64,000 bases of DNA, taken from assembly GCA_000708835.1 (NCBI GenBank), contig DF236953.1, forward strand, positions 40,049-104,048, written 5' to 3'. Source of the stretch: Klebsormidium nitens. Taxonomy: Eukaryota > Streptophyta > Klebsormidiophyceae > Klebsormidiales > Klebsormidiaceae. The position numbers were made by a program, and so were the translations under genes. Shown piece by piece: positions 11,312 through 23,891 of the stretch. The notes beneath the pieces were generated by a model. That model saw only the letters and a list, made by a program, of their open reading frames with translations. It searched no databases and was not told the origin of the DNA. Numbering within the stretch: position 1 is the first letter of the stretch; the number at the start of each line of letters is the position of its first letter.

Positions 11312-14300
11312 ATGGCGGGATCGGCGCCATGTGCATGCTTTCCTGCTTCTTTTCAAGCTCAATGGAGCCACATTGCCACCTATGGACGCACACTGAGGCT
11401 GGATCTGCCAGCCACAGCACTCGCGATTACCAGACCAAGCCCGCACTTGGGCCTCCATAACCCAGGCAGCAGGGGTGGGCGCTGGATCGTCAATGCGTCT
11501 ATTGCAGGGACAGGGGAGGTTTGCAATGGGAGTGCGAATGGGGTTCACTCAAAAGGTAGCGAGGCAGTGCCAGTGGCTAGGCACTGGCAAGAAAGGGCAG
11601 TGTCGTGGGTAGCTCAGCCTGCCGCACCAGGGGCCCTTAGGGACGCCACCGACTACTGTGACGTTCCTTTGAACTACTACCAGGTGCGGGTCTTCAAACA
11701 CTCTCCTAGACAGTTACACTTACCGGTTTATCTAGTGGCCACAAAAGTCTTCTCAATTCTATGCTGATTCTCACATGTGCCTTGCGTCGCGCTTGTCCTG
11801 TCAAGTCATGTCGAGTCTGCAGTCGCGTCTTGCAGTCAAGCATGTATTGCAACTTAGGTGGTCCGCTTTTAGCATCAATTCCAAACGGTTTGGGAGCTCC
11901 CTCGCTGAACCCATTGCGCGGTAACTGCAGCTAGCTAGGCCCCAGGGAAGAGACACAGGGTGGTGAGTGTGAACCGGGGTTGTGTTGGCATCATTGACGG
12001 CACATGTTGAAGATACACATTGTTTTGCTGTAGATTCTGGGACTCCGAGAGTCGGCCACACAAGATGAAGTCTGGCATGCGCACCAGTGCGCTCTCAAGG
12101 CATCCCTGGCAGAGGAGGGCTACTCCCAGCTGGCCATCAGTGCTCGTAAAGTAAGGACGCAAGAAGCCCTCTGAAGGGTGATTGTCACGAGTAAAAACTA
12201 AATTACTTGCACCCATGATTAGTTCAGGATTGCCAGTCAACTGGGTGCCTTAGAGTGTTTCAAAGTATATGCGCTTAGTAAGGCCTTGCTCTGGTGCCTT
12301 TCAGATCTCGGTGTCAAGAGAAGCTACCTGAAAATGCAAGAAATTCTATGTGAAGTGTTCCCCTGTGACAGAGTCAGCTCCATCTTTTTGTGGTCGACTG
12401 TATCCAAGAAAGGCTGCCAGCGTGAGCGTCTCATGGTGATTGGGCACAGCCCTTCTCTCCATTCTAAGTCTCCCAACACTCCCTAGGCGACTGAGTGATG
12501 CGATGCGACCACCGGCTTACCGCAGGTTTCCACTTGTGTTGCCAGGAGCTTTAATACCATGCTAGCATGAGAGTTGAGACTTGTGATCCTCACTCCACCA
12601 TTTCAGGAGATCCTGGATGCCGCTTATTCGGTTCTTGGCAAGGACACGCAACGGAGGGAGTACACAGCACACGTGCGGCGCAGCAGGAACGGCGTCCTCT
12701 CAGTCCCCTGGGAGTGGGTGCCGGGACTGCTTATTCTGGCACAGCAGGTGAGGGGCAGGTCCTTTCACTTTGGGGCCACATACGTCAGTTGCTCCTTACC
12801 ACTAAACAGACTTGCTTAAGAACTACCTTGTCCATGTTTTTTCCAGGAGACATAGAGAGAGACACAAGTCCATAGTCTCAATAAACGACAAACTTGTCTT
12901 CAGTTGCACCTTACCAGACTCGCCTGAGTACTACTTTTTCCTGTTGTTCTGGAGAGCGACACTTGAATCAGAGAGACGAATTCATGTTCTGTTTTACAAA
13001 CCTCTCAAGGGGGGAGAGTTGGGTGGGGGTATTAAGGTGGCCATGCACAGGTTGCAACACCCACGGCCAAGTGCTTTCGTAAGTATGAGGACTGTTGCGG
13101 TTCACTGACTAAATGTGCTGGGCTGCTCAGAAGTTATGCGTACGATCTGGCCCAGTCATTGTGGCATCAGCCCAATTGCCCCGATACATATGAGTGGAAA
13201 GTAGCAGAAATCTGTATGTACAGACAAAAACGGGTGGAAGGCAGGAGGATTGAGCTTGTTTTCATCTGCAGGCAGGGGACGCGACCCTTGTTCTCAGTTG
13301 CGGGGAACAAGCGCTCCAGCGGACGACCCTTAACCCCCTGAAGGGGGACGTAGTGCTTGCGATGGCGCTCGCACAAGTAAGTGAAAGAGTGGCCACTTTT
13401 CAAAAAAGTGAAGAAACACGCAGTATCTGTAGTCCTTTAAGAGATACGTCCAGCTTGTCCATGTTGGAAACACTTCCGCTAAGGAATTTGATCACCTTCT
13501 ACGACTCAAACTGCCGTCATGTGGCTGAGTTCGATAAAAAAACCTCTCTCGCCAAGATCCGTCATAATTGGTTTCTTGTTTCTGTCTCTGCATAGTGACC
13601 GGAGTTCACAGGACTCCCAAGAAGATGCTCAATACTGAGCACCTTGATCACGGTCTTTCGCCATCGTATTCCTCCAAGTCGGATCGAGACTCGTATGCAC
13701 TGTCTGTGGGTGAAAGGAACAGCTGCTAACTATCCCCCCCCACCAACTCTCCAGTGTTCCTTGGCTCGCGACGACTTCGAAGCGGACAGCGTGTGTTCTG
13801 CGTGTGCCCATCTCCGGACGGCGCTGGAGCTGCTTCAGCAAGGGGGGGACCTGCCCCTCCGGCCAGACTTGCAGGCACAGGTGAGGGATTTGCACAGTCA
13901 ACTCCACAATAGTCGCGAACAGACTCGGAGCGAGACCGCAAACTTTACGAGCTCGGAAGTTGTGTCAATGATAAGGGGCTAATTCCTACCAGCAGTGGCA
14001 GACGAGGAGGCGAAGTGGATGAACGAGATGCAAGCGTAAAACCTAGAGCAGTCACGAAAACAATCTCCTCCGCAAATGGCAACGTAATAAAGTTCGAAAA
14101 ACCCAGCGACGTTTCTCGGCTCTTTTTCCCTCCAATCTTCCTAGTAGCGACTTTCGCTCGGGAGCTTGCGAACCAAGGCTAATCGAGGGTAACCAAAGCG
14201 AGCTAATTGGGCCCTCTCCATGAGCCAGATTGAGCACACCGTGACCGCATGCGGTTCCGCGGCCTTTCTCGAACAGCTCGCCCAACCTGAAGGCAAGATT

Positions 14301-17300
14301 TCCCTCAGGGGTTGACTAACCAAGGTTAACTGAAAGCTGACTAACCCCAATCTCTCTGTCTGGGAGATCGAGCACACCTTGACCGAGTGCGGTCCCGCCG
14401 CCACCCTGGAGCAGCCAAGTTTGCCAAGGAGCCGACTGACCATAATCAACCGAACCTAACCCACGTTGAATAAAGCTGGCTAACCGTTCCTTCTCTCCGT
14501 GCCCAGATTGAGCGCACCTTGACCGAGTGCGGTCCCGCCGCCATCCTCGAGCACCTCGCCCAGCCTGCCACCCCGGGTAACCTCACCGCCCGCTCCGCCG
14601 CAGTCCGCCAGTCCTTGGAGCTAGTCCAGGCTGCACTCACGCATGCCCCCCGGGGAGATCAACTGGGAACCAGAGTGGGCTGGTTTTTGGCCGCGGCGCA
14701 GGAGAGCATGGGGGCGGACGAGGGTGTGAATGGGCTCCCCTGGGAGGCGATTTCCAAGGCCTATCGGGGGGGCGAAGTCGATACCCCGGTGATGCTTCGC
14801 GGGGCGATGGCGCACTGTGCGCTGGGGTTTCGGAACCGGGAGCCGAAAATGGTGAGGCATTGGGCTTCGAGACAAGCGTGTTTGCGGGTTGTTGTTCCTT
14901 TCCAGCAAGCATGGCGTTTCTGCTGAGGCGTGCATGAGATGGACCTATAGATTGGCGAGCTTGCGACGTCTGCATGACGTTGACAGGCTCTTGCTGGCGG
15001 CTTCAGCCGAACAAACGCCCCGGTAGCTCTCATGCTTGGGTACCGTCTTTCTTCCGAAATCCGTCGCTTTCTTTCAGGTGGGCAGGTCTCAGGTGTAACG
15101 ATTTTCTTCTACCTGTCTTCGCATTTGGCCTGTCTGTTGTTTGCATCATTCGCAATCAAACCAGGTGCGACTCACCTGATGTTGCAATCGTTCGACGTCC
15201 AGCCTTCCAATGACGTCAGTATGTGACGTCACTCTCTCTTCTCCGCAGGTGGAGCAGTGCGGTGAGCTGTTGGGGTTGGTGGTGGACCGCGAGGGCGAGC
15301 GCGCCAGCGTGCACGCGGAGATGGCCGTCGTGGCGCTGCTCCTGGGCCTGGTAAGCCTCACATGATTCCTGAGATTCGAATTCTGAGTATAGGACTTTTT
15401 TGGCTCCAATTTTTCACTCTCAAAGTTCCACTTCTTGCAAGAGCCTTTGCTGCCAAGTGTCGAAACCTCGTCTGAGCTCTCCAAAGTCTCAAGAACGAAG
15501 TGTTCTGGGGCTTCGCATTCCAGAGGATTGGACCCGTTTGTTTCCAATTCGACTACCGCCTCTTTGTTGCTACGTAGCAATCTGGCTCGGCTGGTAAGCC
15601 AAGCGTTATTTGTGAAAGGCTGCCGTTTCGAAAGACTGCTCTTATCATACTACTGTCGTTGCTTCTCGCTTGCACGTGCCCTGAAGATACGTGATTGCGG
15701 ACGTTTCGCATCTCTCGCCCCAGGTGGATACGGCTCTTGACTGGCTGAGTGACGTTACCCCCCCTCCGCCGGGCAAGGTGCCGGTGGCCGGGTCAGTGGA
15801 AGAGGCGTTGCGAGCGCTGACCGAGGAAACTGAGAACGGCAACAAGGACGGGGTTATGCACAACCTCTGCCTGTTCACGGTGAGAAAACCGAGCGGAAAG
15901 TGAGCCCTATTGGTGTACCAATTGGGAGCATCTGTTCAAATCAGCACTGAATCTGGACAAATGGCACTGATTGAGACGGTGTCGTCTTTGCAGCGTACTT
16001 TCTGACGGCTGCTCCATCAACCTTCTAACTCGTATTATCGAGCCTCAGTCGCACTGTTGATCAGGACCTTGAAGCAGCCTTTGTCGATAGTCACTACAAT
16101 GCCTACGTGCTATTTAGAGCCTCTCGAAGATGACAACCCAGTCCAGTATGATTGATTCTTACCCCGTCCGACTGGTTTGTGTTCCCGTATGAAACCTCAC
16201 TTTCTTCAAACTTCTGAAGACTCGAGTTGCTCCTATGGAGAATCCCGCATTCTCCCGAAATTGACAACACAGTCCATCGCAATCATCGCATTCCCCGTCC
16301 GACTCGTTTCTTTGCCCATGTTCGACCTCTATTCCGCCAACGTTCTGAAGCCACCAGACTTTTACTAGGGGCTTTGATCAAGCATAGGAGAACGATACGG
16401 CTCTACTTTCAGGAGCGTTTCCTCCACACCCGCATCCTCGCCTCCTTTTGGGACACCCGCCGCAGCAGCCCCCCCCTCTCCACCTACCTCGAGGACAAGC
16501 GCGTGGAGCACTACTGGCAGTCCGCAGCAGGGGGATCCCCCCGCACTGCTCTGCTCGCCTACGCACGTGCCACAGCAGAGGCCATTCACACCGTCGTCGA
16601 AAAAACCAAGTGGGCGGTCCAGCACGCGCGCTCAAAGCTACGGGAGGTGAAGCGGCCGCCGACAATCGCTCCCACCCGCGCCGTTTTGCCGTTCGCCACC
16701 CCCCCCTGAAGAGACGGCGAGCGTCCCCACCCCCCCAGAAAGTGAACCCACCGTTGCGGAGCAAACAGCGGCGGCACTCCTGAGAGACCGACGCCATGTT
16801 CAATCACTCGCCACCACCCGGGAAGAAAAGGCGAGCGTTCCCGACCCCCTGGAAAATGAAGTCAACGTTGTGGAGCGCACGGCGGCTGCGCTTCTGAGCG
16901 ACCGGCGGAACGGCGGCGCGGTGCGACCGAAGCTGCCCCCCCTTGCTTCTCCCGTCGTTCCACCCCCCCAAAGCGAGGGGGGCATCGCCCCCCCCCTGCC
17001 AACAGCCGCTCTCCCTGCCATTGAGATTTACCCCCCTGAACGTCGAAGACCCCGCAGCCGGTCTCCTTCCCCGGAACGACCAGCTTTACCCCCCGTCGAA
17101 AAAAGGCTGGAAGCGCAGAGGCAGGGTGCGCAGCGGCGGTCACGGGTTGGAAAGAAATCTTCGCTTCGGGGGGGCGACATGACGGGCTTGGCGGGGGGGT
17201 TGCTGCTGGCGGGGGTCACGCTTCTGGTGGGGCTCGTAGGGCGGGAGAAGCTTTTCCGCCGGACGCCCGAAACGCCCCACGTGACGTCCGCTCGTCCGTC

Positions 17301-18279
17301 CGCAAAAGCGCCGCCGCTGGTTGTGAAACCCCCCCGAGTCCCACTCGCCGACACCCCCCCTCCGTCCACCTCCGGGGGGGTCATCCCCGAGGGGGTACGC
17401 CTGCCGGACACGGTTCCCCCCGCAACGGAATGGAAGCGGTCCGAGCCCCCCGCCGCGATTGCGCTGCCGGCGATGAGCAGCCGGGAAGCGGAGGCGCTCG
17501 TCCGAAAATGGCACGCGGCGAAAGCGGACGCGCTCGGGCCCCAACATGCGAAGGGGCGGCTGAGCGACGTCGCGCTCCCCCCCTTGAAAATGCACTGGGC
17601 GAAAATTGCGGAGGATGCGCGGCGGGGGGGGCGGTATTGGAACTACAAGTTGCTAGACGTTGCGGTGGACTCGGCGAAAGTGTGGCGGTCTCAGCGGGGG
17701 AGTGAGGAGGAGGCGAGCCTGGAAGTGACGATCGAGGAGGCGGCGGAGCTGGTGGACACACGTGACGTCAGCGACAACGCGGTCTACTACAGGTGAGCTG
17801 ACGTCACGCCGCGTCGCCCGCAACTGATTCCCTGGAGGCAATTGCGATGGTTAGTATATTGCAAGCCGTGACTCGCTGCAAGTCTGCTAGTAACATAACG
17901 ACAGATCGTGTTGTAGGGTCACCGAAAAATATTGCTTTGCTGTGCTCTGAGAGGGGGTGCTTTACGGGTCCATTTACGGAAAAATGAGGATGCTTTTTGC
18001 TAGCGGTTGTTGTACAATACTCTTCTTCGAATGCTTGACGACAGACAACGGTTTAGCGTGGTTCAGAATCCTGTGTAGGTGGAAACCTCCAAAAGTGCTT
18101 GAAGTACTATATAAAGATTGGGAGGCGTATTTCTTGGGGTTGCTTTCCGTTGCAAAGATGCCGAAGACTTCCGCGGCATTGACGATCTCGATATTTTTTC
18201 CAGCACCTATCGTGCAAGATACTCGTTGAGGCGAGTCGATGGCGATTGGAAGTTCTGTGAAGGTGGGAAAACAAGGTAG
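11312..18279 (+). CDS. ARC6: ARC6/PARC6-like plastid division protein
   Basis: Inner-envelope plastid division protein of about 973 residues; in plants it links stromal FtsZ to PDV proteins. Exons, all phase-matched: 11312-11683, 12034-12150, 12607-12747, 13272-13376, 13755-13880, 14507-14851, 15249-15350, 15724-15879, 16413-17792, 18204-18279 (TAG). The start is ATG 11312 (AAGATGG). Residues 1-115 look like a transit peptide. A degenerate J-like domain follows (VPLNYYQILGL, EEGYSQLAISARKEILDAAY), then the family's PWEWVPG block and helical repeats (LPWEAISKAYRG, MAHCALGF). There is one membrane segment near residue 750 (GLAGGLLLAGVTLLVGLVG). The C-terminal intermembrane-space domain runs from SREAEALVRKW to YRARYSLRRVDGDWKFCEG. 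The frame breaks once at a C8 run (16699-16706). A 38-codon repeat (EETASVP / EEKASVP, starts 16708 and 16822) sits in the stromal linker. ARC6 versus PARC6 is not resolved. Confidence 0.88.
14220..14560 (+). repeat. Three copies of an ARC6 exon start with acceptor
   Basis: The start of the 14507 exon (encoding IERTLTECGPAAILEHLAQP) is preceded in the intron by two degenerate copies: 14228-14285 (IEHTVTACGSAAFLEQLAQP) and 14369-14420 (IEHTLTECGPAATLEQP). Each has a pyrimidine-rich, acceptor-like lead (GCCAGATTGAG or GGGAGATCGAG) and a CTAACC word upstream. Only the last copy leads into the full exon. Confidence 0.8.
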
Positions 18280-19669
18280 CAGCTTGAGAGCTCATCACAT
18301 GGTAATCTAGAGAATTGACAACTCACTTATGTGTAGATCATGCGAGCATCGACTGGTATTGATATTCTTGTTCATCTGGATGGTGGCTCAGGTGCAACTA
18401 GAGTAGAGCGTGACAAGTAGAAGTGCTTATAACCCGTCAAAAGGTCCGAAGTCATGATCTTTGTCTGTTGAATACATGTTCTTACTTTGTCGTTGGTCAG
18501 CTAGCCACGCAGGCAGGTCAGTGTACCTTTGCGCACTTGAATGGAGTTTGCAAACCGAAATGCGAAATGCGTACCTCTTCCAACTTAAGTGTAGAGAGCT
18601 ATGCATGCACATGCTCGCGTAGAGAGAGCATCATCCGTTCAAATACTCGTCCTCTGGGATAGTAGAGTAATTCGAAAACAGGCGAGCGAGGTTGAAGCAT
18701 TTCAAACGTATTGTGATGCGTCCACAGTGGGAAGCAGTCCCCGGGATACCGATGTTGTGGTCTGTTAACGATGTCAAACGTCTGAATCCTTGCTTATTCA
18801 ATTGGAGGTTTTGTCGTGGACGGTCAGTGGACCCATTCCAAACGACTGGATCCTTGCTCATTTATTGGAAGTCGGCACTCAATCTGCTATAGCAGTCTAC
18901 GCATCTACACAACATGACTTCAAGGTCCATGCCTGCTGCAAGTAGTGTGACTGCATTAGAATTGGTTGTTTACCTTTTCAAGCATCAGGTCGATCGAGGA
19001 CCGCTTCGTGCATAGCCTGCTAATTTTTCGAGTATCAAGGAGAAAAGTCTTTGCATGCACGATGCTAGCCCACGAAAACAGTTTCTTACTTTGCCATGCC
19101 AAGGTGATGTAAGGCGTGTGACCACTTTTTGCACGTTTCAAGCAGAAGCATCGCACGATCGATCTGAATCATGTTTATATATAATTCACCATGATATTCA
19201 CCTCGAGGGGCCGTCGCCTTCAGCGGCCGGCCTCTCTTGTGATGTACATCATGCATCGCATGCAGTGGTATGGGCTACTGAGGCGGCCGGCATGAGGCCG
19301 GCATGTACTGCTTACAATCTAGCAAGTCATGCAGTCAGATTTAGATGCACAAGGCTCAAGCTCCTGCCGCCCTGACGCTAACAGTTAACCCTCACAATCA
19401 CCCTGTTCCGTGGTGCTCATGATGCGCACGCAAACTCACCCTAAACCAAGCGAGCTTTCTCTCTGCAGTGCCTGCACCCGTCCCTAGCTGAGGCTAATCT
19501 GTACATCCAAAGTTCAAACCTTTCAGCGCCTGCTTAGAATCGCATTGTTGACGTGGCCGCCCGTCGCCTGCCGGCGGCCAAGCCCCTCTGTCCGCCCGGC
19601 CCCTGTATTTAAACGTGACCTGTTGTTCAATAATTTCTTCCAGCCGGGGAGCCCCCGGGGAGCGTGTGC

Positions 19670-19905
19670 AGTGTGCACTGTGGCCTTGAGCCTCCTCGGG
19701 CTAGCTCAGTTGGTTGAGTGTCGTGCTTAACCTAGCACACTAAAAGGGGTTGGACCGAAAGGTCGTGTGTTCGATTCTCGAACCCGGCCATCCGCTGCGG
19801 AAGGGGCGAGGATTCCCCTTTCGTTTGTCGGTGTGCTAGTCCCGGTGCTGCAGCTGATCAGCCCGGTGTGCCAGACTGTTCATACCTTTTAGTGTGCACT
19901 GTGGC
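19670..19905 (+). mobile_element. tRNA-derived SINE with 15-bp target site duplication
   Basis: A 206-bp insert (19685-19890) lies between two perfect copies of AGTGTGCACTGTGGC (19670-19684 and 19891-19905). Its 5' part is tRNA-like: box A TAGCTCAGTTGG and box B TGTTCGATTC, spaced as in a tRNA with a long variable arm (GACC-GAAA-GGTC hairpin). The anticodon arm is imperfect and the acceptor pairs poorly, so it is not a working tRNA gene. The insert ends in CCTTTT, a possible Pol III stop. Internal promoter, terminal T run and target duplication together make a SINE. Confidence 0.85.
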
Positions 19906-20103
19906 AACTCCCTTGCATGTCTCGTATTAGGGCCAGGGGCTTGTCTCCCAACTTGTCACAAGGTTCATAGGCCGGGGGACGGGTAGGGTTGGTTTCGTGG
20001 TTAGGGTGGGTAGGGGTGTGGAGCGCGTAAATTCTGGGTTAGGATTTTTTGTTTTGGTGCCCGGGGCTTCTGAATCAAGCCCCACGGGACACGGGAGTTG
20101 CCA
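19902..20103. mobile_element. Inverted-repeat element sharing the C-rich core
   Basis: About 202 bp bounded by TGGCAACTCCC and GGGAGTTGCCA (perfect 11-bp inverted repeats). It contains the reverse complement of the C-rich core found in the 7934 and 23767 elements (19974-20010). Its left end overlaps the right copy of the SINE target duplication, so the SINE probably inserted at its edge. Confidence 0.55.
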
Positions 20104-23100
20104 GTACCCCGCGCGGGGAGAAGTTGAATTCGGAAGGTCAAGATTGTCGTCATGCTAACTTCTAAGGCACCAGGCTGTCGTGATCAGTGTGTGATTGGCT
20201 GAGCCAGTGGAAGTAAATGCCCGAGGCCAGGCAGCCAAGTGATCAATTATGCAGGTACAGTTTTGTTGCCTGCATCTTGGATGTGCATCATTGCTCTGTC
20301 CGTGGTAGGTTGTATGGCATTAATGTATGCACTGTGCAGCCAAAGACTGATTGGTCTCTAGATACCAGAAGACGCGGTTTCGTTCCATTAGCTATATGGA
20401 TAATTGAAGTCAAACGAAGCGCATTATGCACAGATCCGGCACACTGCAACTTGGGCGCAAGGGGGCGAAGCTGTGTCAACCAACATACTAGCTCGCCCTC
20501 AGCTCGCCTCCCCAGCTAGGTTGATTACTTTTTGTTTCATCAGTGGATGCGCAGCTACCAGTCCAAGCACCAGATCTCATTTCATCATATCTTCCGAAGC
20601 GAGATTTCCACAAGCAAAACGGCTGAGTTATATGCTGAAGGACGCCACTGACAACTTTGTAGCTTTATCAACGACTTTCTGTTGGGCCCATTGACGATCT
20701 CTTTTCAGAGAAAGGGAGGCAGCTTTCGATGGCGTTCAACTTCATCACCGCAGCAGCTTTGCTGCTGCTTAGCCTTGCTGGCATTGTCTCCAGCCAATCA
20801 CGCCCCCAAACTGGTGAGTGGGAAGCTTTGAGCCAGCTCTGGGAAGCACGGCGCTGGAGTTGCCCATGCACTAAGAATTATCGAGTCACGAGTCTCCAAG
20901 ATATTGTGTACTTTTCAAAATATTGTTCTTTGACTTTCTGCAAAATGATCTGCCGCAAGGATTTTCGGGCTTAGTGGGGCTTTGAATGTGCTGGCATGAG
21001 GTACATGAGTTTGTATTGTTGTTGTGTGCATGCTTGTTCGAACAAGCACGCACACAATTCCTCGTCATTTCTTTGTTGTATTTACTTCTGGAGGGCTGCA
21101 TTTGTCAGCTGTCAAGAACAAAACGGTTGCGCGTCGAGATTCCTCTGCAGAGTTCACAAGATTGCAACCAATTCTGAACAGGCTTGTCTCAAACAAGATT
21201 GAGGACTTGAAGCGCAAAAGGTATCATACTTCATTGATGTCATGTTTCTCAGCCCACTACAAAATAAGCGAGTCCTTCCTGACAATGTAGGAACATTGGA
21301 AAGTCCTAATTAATACCCCACTACTCTCGTGTGAGCTGGTCACCCCTGCTCAGAGAACGCGTCATGCATGATGCATCATTTCAAGAGTGCCTTCACGCCA
21401 ATCTGCTTCTCTTCGGAGCAGAATCTATCAAGATGAGGGGAATCCAGCAGTTTTCCAAGGGTCGCCAAAGCCATGTCATTCTGCAAACATTTGATTTGAG
21501 TTGGTCAGCCAAAGTATATTCCCCTGACGTTTCGGAAGATGCAGATCTTACCCTGTGCATAGTACCGTTGCTGGCGTCAAAATGGGCCTTGCTGCCACTG
21601 GAGTCAGCACTCGCCCCCAGAGCTTTTGATTGGAAATGTAGATGTCGACATTCTTGTGCATCCATAATTAAGTACTCGGCTGGCTGCGGTGCGTGCAGGT
21701 TGCTTCCCCGTTGACCGGGTTGGGTCAGGCCAGATTCCGAATGTGCAACAAGCCCTCTATCAGTATAGTCAGCGTTTTAACGACTTCACCGGACACTTTC
21801 CGCCTGGAACAACTGCAGTAGTATTTTGTCAAACTGGTACGTGGGACCCTAATTTCCCTCTGGGAACGGGGCGGTCATCTCTGGTGTGCCGTCAAAACGG
21901 TGACACATACGATTGGGGATTACCTATTGTATGCGTACGTAAGTCGCAGTCACCTTGGGAGTTGCCGATTCCTGCTTTTGATGCAATACGGGTCTGCTGA
22001 CTTTTTGTAAAATGTTGAGCTAAAATGTTCCTACCCTCTTGCCCCTTTGTATTGGGGGTTTACAACTAAGGAGATCACAGCAGCACTGGTTTTCAGATTG
22101 ATTGAACAAACACGCTGGGACGTCACTTATTCAAGGCTTGTGGGTTGGTGGCAAAAATGGATGCTGCGAGCATTTCAATGTTTGGGGGATTGGGCTTATC
22201 TGCCTATCTGCTGCAGTTTATGGCCGCGTGCATTATGCAAATCTGATGCGGCCTCACCTCATATCATCGTAGCTTTTCCACCTTGCAGAAAGCGCCTGTG
22301 GTAGCATTATTAATAAGGGTTCCGAACGCGTCTTCTATGACGGCAAGCGCGGTGAGAGGGGCTCCTCAGGCTTCTCAGGCGGTGTGATCGCCACTTGCGG
22401 GGTTGACCCTTCGATAAGTGCTGTTTGTACCGGGCAAGGCTGGATTCCAAACAGCATTCAGTGTGGTAAGTGACTCAATAGTCGACCCGGCTCTCTTAAT
22501 CGAGAACAGTCGGACCAAAGTTGACGGTTCTCTTTTGTCGGATCGGTATTTCAAATCAGTTGGCTTTGAAATGTCAATGCAGATCACTCGGGTCAGGCAG
22601 AAAAGCTTTGATGATGTGCTAAGATCTGTCTGGATAACTTGCAATTGGGAATGCCACTCCCTTTGCTCACTAGCGTACTTTTCACCTCTGAGGTTCGTCT
22701 AAATTAGGGAGAGCGATTGTTGATTGGTCTCTATGTACGGTAGCTCTGTACCACTAACCACCTACCTGACCCACCCTAGGCCCCAGTCGGTTACCTGAAC
22801 ATTGCCAGCTTATGGTGGTCTCTCTTGACCCCAAATCCTGTACTTCCTCAGGACCCATACACTACCATGGATGCCTGCCGCCCGCAAGGGGAGGCGACGG
22901 CGGGCCTCTCTGGCAGTACAACCACGACTTTGACGCAACCACGGGCCGTTACCCCATAGGGACAGCTCTGTCCGCCACGTGCTTGACCGGATACACAATT
23001 TCGGACCGCGAAGCACGCGGCGCTTGTAAATTCGACACGTTACAGTGGACGGGGACGGCGACGAAAGTGGAATGCAGTAAGCCACCTAGACCGGCTCGTC

Positions 23101-23766
23101 TTGATCGGAGTCTTCACGAGTCGGACCCCTCCAAAGGTCGCAACTAGTGTGCTTTGTCAATCTTCGACCCTGAATTCCTTTTCACATTTTGAGTCGCGAG
23201 AGAGGCCAGCGATATGAAGTTGAAGTACTGAAGTCCAGTGCCATGTGCAGCCTTAAAGTAGAGAAGCGTTGAGTTGTTGCAGCCTCGCATGCTCCAGCTT
23301 TATGATGGCCTCCCACATTACTTCGAAGCTCGAACCAAACGTGCTACTTACCCTCAACAATCAGTAATACAACGGAAAAAGAATAAGCAGATCGCTTTGC
23401 ACTTTTGCATTTTGAAGCTTGTTTTTGAAAATGGAGTGATCTAGCGAAAGGCTGCATGCTGCCCCTTGGGGAGAAGTCTCAATGCCCAAAGCCTTTTGAG
23501 AACTTGAAAGCGTCGACTCTAAAACTTGCGGAGGAGTTCTCCACTGCAGTTCCTGGCTGCCCGTCTATCAGGGTCAACGGAGCAGGCAGAGTGTTTTACT
23601 CGGGCACTCTGGGCAGTAACTCCCGCTACTCGGGCGGTACGAAGGTTACGTGCGGGAGCAACCCGGCAAACACTGCCACTTGCTCGACCAACGGCAACTT
23701 TTGGACCCCGTCGTCAATAGACTGCGGTAAGCTAGACGTCTTTTCAACTTAGCATTAGTAAGCTCT

Positions 23767-23891
23767 AGCAATAGTAAGCTCCTGCGCTAACGCTAAAAAT
23801 CCAACCCACAAAACCACCCCCTCCGCACTTGAACCCACCCTGACCCCCAAACTAACCCCACCCGTCCCAGGCTGGTTACCTTACTATTGCT
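23767..23891. mobile_element. MITE-like element in the sushi gene intron
   Basis: About 125 bp with 12-bp inverted ends AGCAATAGTAAG and CTTACTATTGCT, related to the 7934 element (shared ATAGTAAGCTC end and C-rich core at 23831-23868). A second partial end (TTAGTAAGCTCTAG) lies just upstream at 23756. It sits in the intron after the fourth sushi exon. Confidence 0.65.

Larger units (their letters stand above)
18280..20728. other. Gene-poor spacer with small repeats
   Basis: No coding pattern with splice or domain support. It contains a short tandem repeat (GAATCCTTGCTTATTCAATT near 18783, with a related copy near 18847), the SINE at 19685-19890 and the inverted-repeat element at 19902-20103. 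Confidence 0.55.

Noticed and set aside
17028-17761. Long minus-strand frames over the ARC6 linker and intermembrane-space exon
   Set aside because: They are antisense shadows of a GC-rich coding exon whose plus-strand product has a recognisable domain.
19697-19795. Functional tRNA gene
   Set aside because: Box A and box B are good, but acceptor and T stems pair poorly and the anticodon loop is wrong. The flanking duplication shows a SINE.
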